From Pseudomonadota bacterium (GTDB lineage: Bacteria; Pseudomonadota; Gammaproteobacteria; Steroidobacterales; Steroidobacteraceae): a stretch of DNA of 64,000 bases. The notes under the pieces were generated by a model that did no database searches, was not told the DNA's origin, and was given only the letters and a program-made list of their open reading frames with translations. A program made the position numbers and the translations under genes. Of the stretch, positions 28,242 to 37,357 are shown piece after piece; position 1 is the stretch's first letter, and every line of letters begins with the position of its first letter. The stretch is taken from contig CAUJIK010000015.1 of assembly GCA_963205255.1 (NCBI GenBank), positions 1 through 64,000 on the forward strand, in the 5' to 3' direction.

Positions 28242-28939
28242 TGCTGCTGCGCTGTCTGGTCGCTGCCGTCCTGATCGGCGGAAGTTCCTTTGCACAGGTC
28301 GGCGCGGCGGAGCCGCCCGCGCAACTGGCCGGTACCTGGAAGCCGGTCCGCAACTTCGGTGCGAGTTTGCGCACCGTGGACGGCAAGGCGCCGCCGCTGA
28401 ACGCGGAGGGCCGTTCGCTGCACGAGCAGCGGCGCAAGGTCGCCCGCACGGAGGATCCGGTGCGCCAGTGCCTGCGTCCCGGCACGCCTCGCATACTGTT
28501 CCAGAACCGACCTCTGATGGTTCTGCAGACGCCGCGCAAGATCACGTTCGTCCACGAATTCCAGCACGTGCTGCGGCACGTGTATCTCAATGAGCCGCTG
28601 CCGCCGGCGGAAGAGCTCGAGCCGCTGTGGGGCGGCACTGCCGCCGGGCGCTGGGACGGCGCAACCCTGGTCGTGGAGACCATCGGCTTCCACGACGGGC
28701 TGTGGCTGGACGCCACGGGGCTGCCGCAATCGGCCAATGCGCGCATCACCGAGCGCGCCCGTCTCGTGGGCGACACGCTCGAGATCCTGGTCACCATCGA
28801 CGATCCGGAGAACTACACGGCGCCGTGGCAGACGCGCGCTACCTATCGACGGGCGGACGGCACAGTGCTTCAGGAGCATATCTGCGCTGAAACGCTGCTC
28901 GACCCGGTGTTGAGACGGACATTTCTGAAAAACAAGTAA
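28241..28939 (+). CDS. Uncharacterised exported protein, paralogue B1
   Basis: Overlaps the A1 stop; 'QLAGTWKP', 'CLRPGTPRIL', 'FVHEFQHVLRHVYLNEP', 'GRWDGATLVVETIGF', 'ITERARLVGDTLEILVTIDDPENYTAPWQT'. Confidence 0.82.
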   Translation: MLLRCLVAAVLIGGSSFAQVGAAEPPAQLAGTWKPVRNFGASLRTVDGKAPPLNAEGRSLHEQRRKVARTEDPVRQCLRPGTPRILFQNRPLMVLQTPRKITFVHEFQHVLRHVYLNEPLPPAEELEPLWGGTAAGRWDGATLVVETIGFHDGLWLDATGLPQSANARITERARLVGDTLEILVTIDDPENYTAPWQTRATYRRADGTVLQEHICAETLLDPVLRRTFLKNK

Positions 28940-28946
28940 GGGGGGC

Positions 28947-31559
28947 ATGATGAAAAAGCTCAAGAAGCACAAAGGTGTGGTTCCGAGAACCTGCGTTGCC
29001 GGTGTGGCACTGCTGACAACGGCGGGCCTGGCTTTCGCGGCCGAAGACGACGGTAGTCTTGCGGAGGTGCAGGTCACCGCCACACGACAGCAGGAGACAG
29101 CAAACCGCGTTCCGATGTCGATTGCGGCGGTTACGCAGACGGCGCTCGATGAAATCGGCATCAAGACCGCGGCCGATCTGACCCAGGTTGTCCCGGCCTT
29201 GACGCTGGTCAACCAGACTGCGGGCGTCGGCACCTTTGCGATCCGCGGCATCGTGGCCACCACCGGCGCCGCGACCACCGGCGTGTATCTGGACGACACT
29301 TCCCTTACCAAGCGCAACAACCCTGGCGTCAGCCAGAACAATGGCGCACCGCTGCCGCTGCTGTTCGACCTGCAGCGCGTGGAAGTGCTGAAGGGTCCGC
29401 AGGGTACGCTGTACGGCGGCTCCTCCCAGGGCGGAACCATCCGCTTCATCACGCCGGAACCCAGCCTCACTGACTGGTCCGGGGTAATGCGCGCCGAGAC
29501 CTCCTATACCCAGAATGGCGCGCCCTCCACGGAGCTTGGCGCGGCTGTTGGCGGACCACTGGTCGAGAACAGCCTGGGCATGCGTGTCAGCGCCGTCGCC
29601 CGCAACACGGGCGGCTGGATTGATACCCGCGATGTCTACAACGGTGGACGCATCGATCGCAAGGACGCCAACGATGTGCGCCAGTGGGCCATTCGTGGCG
29701 CGTTGGCCAAGCGTCTGGGCGACGATGCGCTGGCTACGCTGGCGTACTACCAATCCGACTATCGCACCAGCGGTGGCCCCGGATCACAGACGGATATCTA
29801 TGCGCCGGATGGCAGCCGCGCGAGCGCGGGGCAGACGTATACCACTCCGGAAACCTGCTACAACACCAGCACGCGCCTGCCGACAGCGAGAACCGCGCCT
29901 GCCGCCGTGCCCTGCACGTCGCCCGTCATCACGCACAGACGGGCTGCGGAGACCTACGGGCCTTTCGACTATCTCGGCAAGGACGAGTCACTGGCGCCCT
30001 TTGATGGTGTCTATGGCATGGGCCGGACGACGACCAGCATTCCGAGCCTGACGTTCGATGTGGCGTTCGGAAACATCAGCTTCAAATCCATCTCGTCGCT
30101 CGTCATGGACAAGACCACCGGCGACGGCGGTGAAGGTCATGATGTGAGCCGGGTGCAGACCACGCTGGAGAACCCCGGGCGCACGCAGTTCCCGCTGTTT
30201 CGCCCGGTGCCCGTCTATGCGGGTCGTTTCATAAGCCAGAACAAGCGCAACGGCTTCGAACAGGAGTTTCGTCTGTCCTCGCCCGCGGACGGTGGGCGCC
30301 TGAGCTGGGTGGCCGGTGCATTCTATTCGCGCCTGCGCACCAACATCGACTACATCATCACCGGTGACTACGACGCCGCCGACCTCGCGCTCTACGGGCT
30401 CACCAGCACGCAGCGCTACAGCATCCCGAATCCGGGTGGCTACGTCTCCGTACTGGATGCGGGACTGGTGGACACCGAGTACGCGCTCTTCGGTGAAGGC
30501 ACGTTTGCCCTGACGAACACACTGAAGGTGACCGCCGGTGTGCGTGTCTCCCAGGTGGAACTGGATTTCACGCAGGCGAACTACGGGCAGCTTTCCGCCC
30601 GTGCTGATGTCAACGCGCCTTTCGCCTATGTCGAGGGCAAGGGCAAGGACAAGCCCGTGACGCCGAAGCTCAGCCTGCAGTGGGAGCCTGTGGTCGGCAA
30701 GCTGATGTATGCGACCGCGGCCGAGGGTTTCCGCGCCGGTGGCGTCAACGTGCCGCTGAATCCGCAGGTCTGCACCGCGGGCCTGGCGCAGTTCGGTCTG
30801 ACGGTGGACGACATCCCGCGGCAATATGGCCCTGATACGGTCATGAGCTACGAGCTGGGAGGCAAGCTGCGCCTGCTCGACAACCGGATGCAGCTGAACA
30901 TCGCCGTCTACCAGATCGACTGGGAAGACATCCAGGTCACGACTTCCGCGCAGGGCTGCGGACAGAACTGGAATCAGAACGGCGGCAAGGCCCGCAGCAG
31001 GGGCTTCGACGTGCAGCTGGACTACCGTCCGGTGAATCCGCTCACCGTCAGTCTCTCGGTCAGCACGATCGATGCGAAATACAGCGAGGCGGTGCTCGGC
31101 CCCCAGCCCACCGTGGCGGGCGTCAATCGAGCCGTCACCTTCAACAAGGGTGATCCGCTGGGCGTGCCGGACCTGCAGGCCAATGCCGGGCTGCGCTATG
31201 ACTTCAATGCGTTCAGCCAGCGCGCCTATGCGCGTCTGGACTATCTGTACACCGGCAGCTACCTGCAGGGGTCGAGCTTCGGCACCGGCAACTACAATCC
31301 GTACACCCGGAATGTCGACGCCACGGACCAGGTCAATGCGCGTCTGGGCATCGACATCGACCGCTGGAATCTGAACGTCTACGCGACCAACCTCCTCAAC
31401 AGCCGCGACAAGGTCGGCAATTCCGGCATTGGCCGGGGCGGCTGCAATGCGGCGACGGGCGGAGTGGACTGCACGGTGTACTCACTGTTCAATCCCTTCG
31501 TGGGGCAGTCCTACCAGAAGCCGCGTTCCGTGGGCTTGCAGGCCAACTATCGTTTCTGA
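28947..31559 (+). CDS. TonB-dependent outer membrane receptor
   Basis: Signal peptide, 'LAEVQVTATRQ' TonB-box region, plug 'LFDLQRVEVLKGPQGTLYGGSSQGGTIRFITPEP', terminal '..SVGLQANYRF'. Confidence 0.95.
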   Translation: MMKKLKKHKGVVPRTCVAGVALLTTAGLAFAAEDDGSLAEVQVTATRQQETANRVPMSIAAVTQTALDEIGIKTAADLTQVVPALTLVNQTAGVGTFAIRGIVATTGAATTGVYLDDTSLTKRNNPGVSQNNGAPLPLLFDLQRVEVLKGPQGTLYGGSSQGGTIRFITPEPSLTDWSGVMRAETSYTQNGAPSTELGAAVGGPLVENSLGMRVSAVARNTGGWIDTRDVYNGGRIDRKDANDVRQWAIRGALAKRLGDDALATLAYYQSDYRTSGGPGSQTDIYAPDGSRASAGQTYTTPETCYNTSTRLPTARTAPAAVPCTSPVITHRRAAETYGPFDYLGKDESLAPFDGVYGMGRTTTSIPSLTFDVAFGNISFKSISSLVMDKTTGDGGEGHDVSRVQTTLENPGRTQFPLFRPVPVYAGRFISQNKRNGFEQEFRLSSPADGGRLSWVAGAFYSRLRTNIDYIITGDYDAADLALYGLTSTQRYSIPNPGGYVSVLDAGLVDTEYALFGEGTFALTNTLKVTAGVRVSQVELDFTQANYGQLSARADVNAPFAYVEGKGKDKPVTPKLSLQWEPVVGKLMYATAAEGFRAGGVNVPLNPQVCTAGLAQFGLTVDDIPRQYGPDTVMSYELGGKLRLLDNRMQLNIAVYQIDWEDIQVTTSAQGCGQNWNQNGGKARSRGFDVQLDYRPVNPLTVSLSVSTIDAKYSEAVLGPQPTVAGVNRAVTFNKGDPLGVPDLQANAGLRYDFNAFSQRAYARLDYLYTGSYLQGSSFGTGNYNPYTRNVDATDQVNARLGIDIDRWNLNVYATNLLNSRDKVGNSGIGRGGCNAATGGVDCTVYSLFNPFVGQSYQKPRSVGLQANYRF

Positions 31560-31568
31560 AGGCATGGG

Positions 31569-31607
31569 GATCATGCTCTTCCCCCGATGCAGGGGAAGAG
31601 CATGATC
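31569..31607. repeat. Long perfect inverted repeat / RNA hairpin between TBDR and A2
   Basis: GATCATGCTCTTCCCC-CGATGCA-GGGGAAGAGCATGATC, perfect 16-bp arms, no strong U-tract afterwards. Confidence 0.85.
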
Positions 31608-31651
31608 TTGTGCGCTGCCCGTACAGGCTGTCGGCCGTGGAGAATACAGAA

Positions 31652-32419
31652 GTGAAATGCCAGCTGATCTATGGTTTTGTTGCCGCCTCTTCTCTTGTCG
31701 TCATGAGTCTTGCCGGCACGGTCTCGGCGGCACCTCCGGCGCCGGCCGGCGACGTGCGCCTGCGGGATTCGCGGGTGCCAGCATCCGAACCGAATATCTC
31801 GGGCGTCTGGCAGGTGGCCGGCGGCGGGCTGCGCATCACGCCCGTTGGCGGTGGTGATCCGCCGTGGAAGCCGTGGGCCGAGAAGGTGTTCCGCGATCGG
31901 GCGGAAGATGAGGTTCGCGGCGTGACGCGCTGGGATCCTACTGGCGCCTGCTACGGCAGCGGCGTGCCCCGCATCTTCACGGCCGGCTATCTGACCGAAA
32001 TCATCCAGATCGAGGGAAAGATCCTGTGGATGTACGAATCCCAGCATGTCTGGCGCGTCATTCACATGAACGAGAAGATGCCCAGCAAGCTCGAGCACAA
32101 CATCCGCGGCTACTCAGTGGGTCGCTGGGAGGGGGATACGCTGGTGGTCGAGACGGCGGGCCTGTCGCGCATGGGGCAGGTCGATGAGCGCGGCACGATG
32201 ATGACGGATCACACGCGCCTGATCGAGCGCATCCGTCGCGACGGTGATCAGCTGGAGAATACCTTCACGATCATCGATCCGACGGCCTACAACGCGCCGT
32301 GGACATCCCGCCGCGTATTCCGGTACGTGGGAAATCAGCGCCCCGCGGAATACGTCTGCGAGGAAAACAATCGCAATGTGCCGGGCCCGGACGGCAAATT
32401 CATCACGATTCTCAATTGA
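31652..32419 (+). CDS. Uncharacterised exported protein, paralogue A2
   Basis: 'EPNISGVW', 'DPTGACYGSGVPRI', 'MYESQHVWRVIHMN', 'GRWEGDTLVVETAGL', 'LENTFTIIDPTAYNAPWTS', 'EYVCEENNRN' (the last shared with A1). GTG start assumed. Confidence 0.8.
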   Translation: MKCQLIYGFVAASSLVVMSLAGTVSAAPPAPAGDVRLRDSRVPASEPNISGVWQVAGGGLRITPVGGGDPPWKPWAEKVFRDRAEDEVRGVTRWDPTGACYGSGVPRIFTAGYLTEIIQIEGKILWMYESQHVWRVIHMNEKMPSKLEHNIRGYSVGRWEGDTLVVETAGLSRMGQVDERGTMMTDHTRLIERIRRDGDQLENTFTIIDPTAYNAPWTSRRVFRYVGNQRPAEYVCEENNRNVPGPDGKFITILN

Positions 32420-32430
32420 GCGGGTGCTTC

Positions 32431-33141
32431 ATGCGTACTATGGGTTCGCTGGTCCTGGGTGTTGCCGCATTCACGTGCCTGCTGGGAGCTGCCGGAGCCG
32501 CGGAGGAGGGTGATCTGCGCGGCGTGTGGAAACCGCAGCGCTACATCTCCACGTTGCGCACCGTGGAGGGTCAACTCCCTCCGCTGCTGCCCGAAGCGGC
32601 GGCAATCTACCGCAGCAGGGTCGATGCCCGCGGCAGCGGCGATCCGCTCAAGGGCGGTGATCCGGTGGAATTGTGCCAACCCGCCGGAACGCCCCGTTCC
32701 ATGTACCAGATGCGGCCGTTCATGCTCGTGCAGACGCCCCTCAAGGTGACGCTGGTCCACGAATTCCAGCACCTGGTGCGCCACGTGTATCTCGATGAGC
32801 CGGTGGCATTCGAGGATCCCACATGGCAGGGGATGTCGGTCGGTCGTTGGGACAATGGCACATTGGTCATCGAGACGGGCGGCTTCAACGGCAGGACATG
32901 GCTGGATGAGGCGGGCCTGCCGCACTCCGAGCAACTCAAGGTCACTGAGCGGCTCACGCGCTCCGGCAAGTCGACCATGGTCGCCGAGATCACGATCGAG
33001 GATCCCGAGAACTACTCCGCGCCGTGGACCACGCGATTGACGTTCAATCTGGTTCCCAATGGGGATCTCGGCTGGCACGTCTGCACGCAGAAAATGTTCC
33101 CGATGCCGGCTGATGCGCGGCCTGGCCCGCCGGCCGGGTGA
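32431..33141 (+). CDS. Uncharacterised exported protein, paralogue B2
   Basis: 'DLRGVWKPQRYISTLRTVEGQLPPL', 'CQPAGTPRSM', 'LVHEFQHLVRHVYLDEP', 'GRWDNGTLVIETGGF', 'ITIEDPENYSAPWTT'. Confidence 0.82.
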   Translation: MRTMGSLVLGVAAFTCLLGAAGAAEEGDLRGVWKPQRYISTLRTVEGQLPPLLPEAAAIYRSRVDARGSGDPLKGGDPVELCQPAGTPRSMYQMRPFMLVQTPLKVTLVHEFQHLVRHVYLDEPVAFEDPTWQGMSVGRWDNGTLVIETGGFNGRTWLDEAGLPHSEQLKVTERLTRSGKSTMVAEITIEDPENYSAPWTTRLTFNLVPNGDLGWHVCTQKMFPMPADARPGPPAG

Positions 33142-33148
33142 GGCTGCT

Positions 33149-33601
33149 TCAGCCGTCTAACTGGAACGCGGCCAGCTTGCGCAATGCGGAATCGATATGC
33201 CGCCGTTCGACGGCGGTAAGCGATTGCTCCAGCGCGTTCTCGAAGCGTTCCACGTCGGCCTTTGCCTGCTTCAGCAGCGCCTGACCTGTTTCGGTCAGGT
33301 GCAGCTCCTGGAGGCGCCGGTCCTGCGTGCCAGGCAAGCGGACCAGCAGGTTCCGCCGCACCATGCGCTCGACCACCGACACGAGATTCGGCGGTGAGAC
33401 ATCGAGAGCCGAGCTGAGCTGGCGCAGGTAGGCGCCCGGATTGCTGCCGGCGAGCATCAGCACGGAAAATTCCATGGAGCTCAGCTCATACGGAGCCAGG
33501 CGGGCGAGCAGCACCTTGTGCACCCGGATCTTGACTCTCGTGAGGCGGAAGCCCAGAAATTGTGAGAGGTTCGATGATTCGATTTCGGGGTCAGTAGACA
33601 T
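33149..33601 (-). CDS. MarR family transcriptional regulator
   Basis: 'YELSSMEFSVLMLAGSNPGAYLRQLSSALDVSPPNLVSVVERMVRRNLLVRLPGTQDRRLQELHLTETGQALL'. Confidence 0.92.
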   Translation of the reverse strand: MSTDPEIESSNLSQFLGFRLTRVKIRVHKVLLARLAPYELSSMEFSVLMLAGSNPGAYLRQLSSALDVSPPNLVSVVERMVRRNLLVRLPGTQDRRLQELHLTETGQALLKQAKADVERFENALEQSLTAVERRHIDSALRKLAAFQLDG

Positions 33602-35312
33602 GGCGGGCCGCCTGCACACGCCGCAGCCAGTGTTCGGCGCTCAATAGTACATGGTCGAAGAAATAGCGGGCGCTCTCGCGTTTGTGCGCGAAGGCATCGT
33701 CGGCCACGCGCGCCGAGCGGCACCAGGCAAACGCCAGCGCCACAGTGCCGACCAGACGCAGGTAGTCTTCGGCGGCGCGGGCCGGCAGTTCTGCATCGTT
33801 CGCGGCATCGGATGCCAGTGATTGGGTTGCGACTTCCAGCCGATCGCACCAGTCCCGCAGGGCTGCGCTGTGTTCCGAGGTGATGGCCGCCTCGCCACGG
33901 AATGCGTCCAGCAGCGGCGCCAGCCCGGCTCCCTTCGCCAGCACTTTACGCTGCAGCAAGTCCAGCGCCTGGATCTGGTTCGTGCCCTCGTAGATCATCG
34001 CGATGCGGCTGTCGCGCACGGCCTGTTCGATGTGATATTCGTGCACGTAACCGTAGCCGCCGAAGACCTGCAGGGCATCGCTGCAGAGTTCGAAGCCGCG
34101 CTCGGTGAAGAACGATTTGATCACGGGTGTAAGCAGCGGGGCCAGCTCCTGGGCGCTCTGGCGTTCGCCGGCGTCGGGCGCATGCGCGGCCATGTCCAGC
34201 ACATGAGCGCACCAGTAGCCCAGCGCGCGCATGCCTTCAGTCCACACGCGCAGATCGAGGATGATGCGGCGCACCGGTGCATGACAGAGGATGGGGTCTG
34301 CGGCTGCCGTGCTTTCGGGGCGCACCAGGGCGCGCATCTGCCGGCGTTCGCTGGCGTAGGCCAGCGCCAGCTGGTGAGCCGCCTCGGCATGGCCCAGCCC
34401 CTGCAACCCGACATGCAGGCGGGCCGAGTTCATCATCACGAACATGGCGGCCAGTCCGCGGTGTGGCTGGCCGATGAGCCAGCCTTGCGCGTTCTCGAAG
34501 CGCATCGCGCAGGTGGCACTGCCCTTGATGCCCATTTTCTTCTCGATGCCGTCGCAGTACACGGCATTGGGCAGGAAACTGCCGTCGGCCTGCGGAATCA
34601 GCTTGGGTACGAGGAACAGCGAAATTCCCCTGGTGCCCGGCGGCGCATCGGGCAGGCGGGCCAGTACCAGGTGAACGATATTCTCGGTCAGATCCTGTTC
34701 GCCACCGGAGATGAAGATCTTGTTGCCGCTGATGCGGTAGCCGCCATCGTCCGCGGCCTGGGCCTGGGTGCGTATGAGGCTCAGGTCGCTGCCTGCCTGC
34801 GGTTCGGTCAGGCACATGGTGGCGAGCCACTCGCCGCTGACCAGATGCGGCAGGTACGTGGTCTTGAGCTCGTCGCTGGCGTGCGCCTGCAGGCAGATGC
34901 AGGCACCGTGCAGAATGCCCAGGTACATGGCCCAGGCGTGGTTGCTGCTGACGATCATCTCGTTGAGCGTCGCATCCAGCAGGCCCGGCAGACCCTGCCC
35001 CCCAATGGCGCTGTCGCAGGCGAGAGCCGGCCAGCCTGCGTCCACATAGGCGCGATAGGCGGCGGCGAACCCGTCGGGCGTGCGGACCTGGCCGTCCTGA
35101 AGCGTGCACCCTTGCAGGTCCCCGCCGCTGTTCAGCGGCGCCAGCTGCCCGGCGCAGAATTCGCCCGCGGCCTCACAGACCATGCGCGCGGTTTCGGCGT
35201 TGAGCGTGTCGAACGCGCTCATGCGCTGCCAGTCCGCGGGCGCGTTCAACCAGTGTTCGACGACGAAGGCCATGTCGGCCAGCGGGGGAGCGTAGTGGCT
35301 TTGGGTGTTCAT
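33591..35312 (-). CDS. Acyl-CoA dehydrogenase
   Basis: 'WLATMCLTEPQAGSDLSLIRTQA', 'YRISGNKIFISGGEQD', 'QVFGGYGYVHEYHIEQAVRDSRIAMIYEGTNQIQALDLLQRKV'. Confidence 0.95.
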   Translation of the reverse strand: MNTQSHYAPPLADMAFVVEHWLNAPADWQRMSAFDTLNAETARMVCEAAGEFCAGQLAPLNSGGDLQGCTLQDGQVRTPDGFAAAYRAYVDAGWPALACDSAIGGQGLPGLLDATLNEMIVSSNHAWAMYLGILHGACICLQAHASDELKTTYLPHLVSGEWLATMCLTEPQAGSDLSLIRTQAQAADDGGYRISGNKIFISGGEQDLTENIVHLVLARLPDAPPGTRGISLFLVPKLIPQADGSFLPNAVYCDGIEKKMGIKGSATCAMRFENAQGWLIGQPHRGLAAMFVMMNSARLHVGLQGLGHAEAAHQLALAYASERRQMRALVRPESTAAADPILCHAPVRRIILDLRVWTEGMRALGYWCAHVLDMAAHAPDAGERQSAQELAPLLTPVIKSFFTERGFELCSDALQVFGGYGYVHEYHIEQAVRDSRIAMIYEGTNQIQALDLLQRKVLAKGAGLAPLLDAFRGEAAITSEHSAALRDWCDRLEVATQSLASDAANDAELPARAAEDYLRLVGTVALAFAWCRSARVADDAFAHKRESARYFFDHVLLSAEHWLRRVQAARHVY

Positions 35313-35323
35313 GGGGTATTGTG

Positions 35324-35349
35324 TATAATGATTACTGTCCATAATTATA
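35324..35349. promoter_or_regulatory. Overlapping divergent promoter elements (acyl-CoA dehydrogenase / etfB)
   Basis: TATAATGATT-ACTGTC-CATAATTATA: a TATAAT hexamer on each strand facing each other in a 56-bp intergenic gap. Confidence 0.55.
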
Positions 35350-35368
35350 AGGCACGTTCCTCCGCAGC

Positions 35369-36118
35369 ATGAAGCGCATTCTCGTCGGCATCAAACGTGT
35401 AGTGGACTACAACGTCCGTGTCCGGGTGAAACCCGACAACACCGGCGTCGTCACCGATGGAGTCAAGCTCGGCATCAATCCCTTCGACGAGATCGCCCTC
35501 GAGGAGGCGCTGCGCCTGAAGGAGCGCGGCGCCGCCGACGAGGTGGTGGTGGTCTCGATCGGTCCCGCGGATGTCCAGGCGCAACTGCGCACGGCACTGG
35601 CCATGGGCGCCGATCGTGCGCTGCTGGTGGCCACCGATGTCCCCGTCGAGCCGCTCGATGCGGCGAAACTGCTGCTGAAGCTGGTGGAGCGCGAGCAACC
35701 CTTCCTGGTCCTGCTGGGAAAGCAGGCCATCGATGACGACAACGGCCAGGTGGGCCAGATGCTCTCGGCGCTGTGGGATCGCCCCCAGGCCACCTTTGCA
35801 TCGAAGGTGGAAGTGCTCGACCAGGCGCTGCGCGTGACGCGTGAGGTGGATGCCGGTCTGGAATTGCTGGAGGTCGATCTGCCGGCAGTGGTGACGGTCG
35901 ATCTGCGGCTCAACGAGCCGCGCTACGTGAAGCTGCCGGAAATCATCAAGGCGAAGAAGAAGCCGCTGGAGATGCTGGACCCTGCCGTGCTGGGCGTCGT
36001 GCCGTGCGAGCGCGTCCGGGCGCTGCGTTACGAGGCGCCTGCCGCGCGTGCCCGCGGCGTGCGCGTGAAGGATGTCGCGGAGCTGGTCGCGGCGCTCGAA
36101 TCCCGGGGGCTGATTTGA
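35369..36118 (+). CDS. etfB: Electron transfer flavoprotein subunit beta
   Basis: 'MKRILVGIKRVVDYNVRVRVKPDNTGV..GINPFDEIALEEALRLKE', 'LLGKQAIDDDNGQVGQMLSALW'. Confidence 0.95.
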   Translation: MKRILVGIKRVVDYNVRVRVKPDNTGVVTDGVKLGINPFDEIALEEALRLKERGAADEVVVVSIGPADVQAQLRTALAMGADRALLVATDVPVEPLDAAKLLLKLVEREQPFLVLLGKQAIDDDNGQVGQMLSALWDRPQATFASKVEVLDQALRVTREVDAGLELLEVDLPAVVTVDLRLNEPRYVKLPEIIKAKKKPLEMLDPAVLGVVPCERVRALRYEAPAARARGVRVKDVAELVAALESRGLI

Positions 36119-37077
36119 TGAACAAGGTGCTGTTGATTGCCGAACATGATGGCCGGCACCTGAACTCCTCGACGGCGAAAGCGCTCAGCTGTGCCGCGGC
36201 GCTGGAGCATGCGCAGATCACCGTGGCCGTCTTCGGCCATGATGTGTCCGGCGTGGGCGAAGAGGCCGCACGCCTGGCCGGTGTGGAGCGTGTGCAGCTT
36301 TTCGACGACCCCGGCTTTGCAATGCCGCTGGCCGCCGCGCTGGCGTCGGTGATCGCCGCGCAGGCGCTGCAGTACACGCATGTGTTCGCGCCTTCCACCA
36401 CCTTTGGCAAGGACCTGATGCCGCGCGTGGCGGCATTGCTGGACGTGCCGGCGGTCAGCGACATCATGGCAGTGGAATCCGCGCGGCGCTTCCGGCGACC
36501 CATCTATGCCGGCAACGTCGTTCTCACCGTCGAGGTGGTCGATGCTCCCGTCGTGGTCGGTACGGTGCGCACCGCCTCCTTCGAGGCGGCGCCTGCCGGA
36601 GGCCAGGCCAGTGTGGAAAAGGCCGGCGTTTTCCTGCGCGGTGTGACTCACAGCCGCGTCATCTCGCAGGCCCAGGCACCCGAGGGCCGCCCCGACCTGC
36701 AGACCGCGCGACGTGTGGTGTCCGGCGGGCGCGCGCTGGGCAGTGCCGAGAAGTTCCAGCTGGTTCATGACCTGGCCGATGCACTGGGCGCGGCCGTGGG
36801 GGCTTCGCGCGCCGCCGTGGATGCCGGCTATGCACCGAACCAGTTGCAGGTGGGCCAGACCGGTAAGGTCATCGCGCCGGATCTGTATATCGCGCTGGGT
36901 ATTTCCGGCGCCATCCAGCACCTGACGGGCATCAAGGACGCGCGCACCATCGTTGCCATCAATACGGACAGCGAGGCGCCCATCTTCGAATCCGCCGACT
37001 ACGGTCTGGTGGGCGATATCTTCGAGCTGGTGCCTCAGTTGCAGGTTCTGCTCCAGAGCCGCGCCGGCAGGCAATAG
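36118..37077 (+). CDS. etfA: Electron transfer flavoprotein subunit alpha
   Basis: '[23 protein letters not shown]', '[64 protein letters not shown]'. Confidence 0.96.
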   Translation: MNKVLLIAEHDGRHLNSSTAKALSCAAALEHAQITVAVFGHDVSGVGEEAARLAGVERVQLFDDPGFAMPLAAALASVIAAQALQYTHVFAPSTTFGKDLMPRVAALLDVPAVSDIMAVESARRFRRPIYAGNVVLTVEVVDAPVVVGTVRTASFEAAPAGGQASVEKAGVFLRGVTHSRVISQAQAPEGRPDLQTARRVVSGGRALGSAEKFQLVHDLADALGAAVGASRAAVDAGYAPNQLQVGQTGKVIAPDLYIALGISGAIQHLTGIKDARTIVAINTDSEAPIFESADYGLVGDIFELVPQLQVLLQSRAGRQ

Positions 37078-37093
37078 CGGGTGCCGCCATGAA

Positions 37094-37357
37094 ATGGCAA
37101 TTCATGACATGACTGAACATACCGCCAATCTCGGCAAGGAAGGCCGGGTGCTGATTCCGGCCGCCATCCGGCAGGAACTGGGGTTGCGCGTGGGAGAACC
37201 ACTGTCCATATCCGTGGTGGATGGGGAGCTGCGCATCGTCAGTCGCGCGGTCGCGCTGCGTCGCATGCAGCAGCGGCTCGCCCACCTGCGTGACCCGGAA
37301 GATCCCGCCGTGGACGAATTGCTGCGCGAGCGACATGAGGCCGCATCGCGCGAATGA
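37094..37357 (+). CDS. AbrB/MazE-family antitoxin (VapB-like)
   Basis: 'ANLGKEGRVLIPAAIRQELGLRVGEPLSISVVDGELRIVS'; overlaps the downstream PIN gene. Confidence 0.82.
   Translation: MAIHDMTEHTANLGKEGRVLIPAAIRQELGLRVGEPLSISVVDGELRIVSRAVALRRMQQRLAHLRDPEDPAVDELLRERHEAASRE

Noticed and set aside
31610-31651. N-terminal extension of A2 (MRCPYRLSAVENTE)
   Set aside because: The signal peptide begins at GTG 31652 and the extension overlaps the end of the hairpin region; 31652 preferred but not proven.
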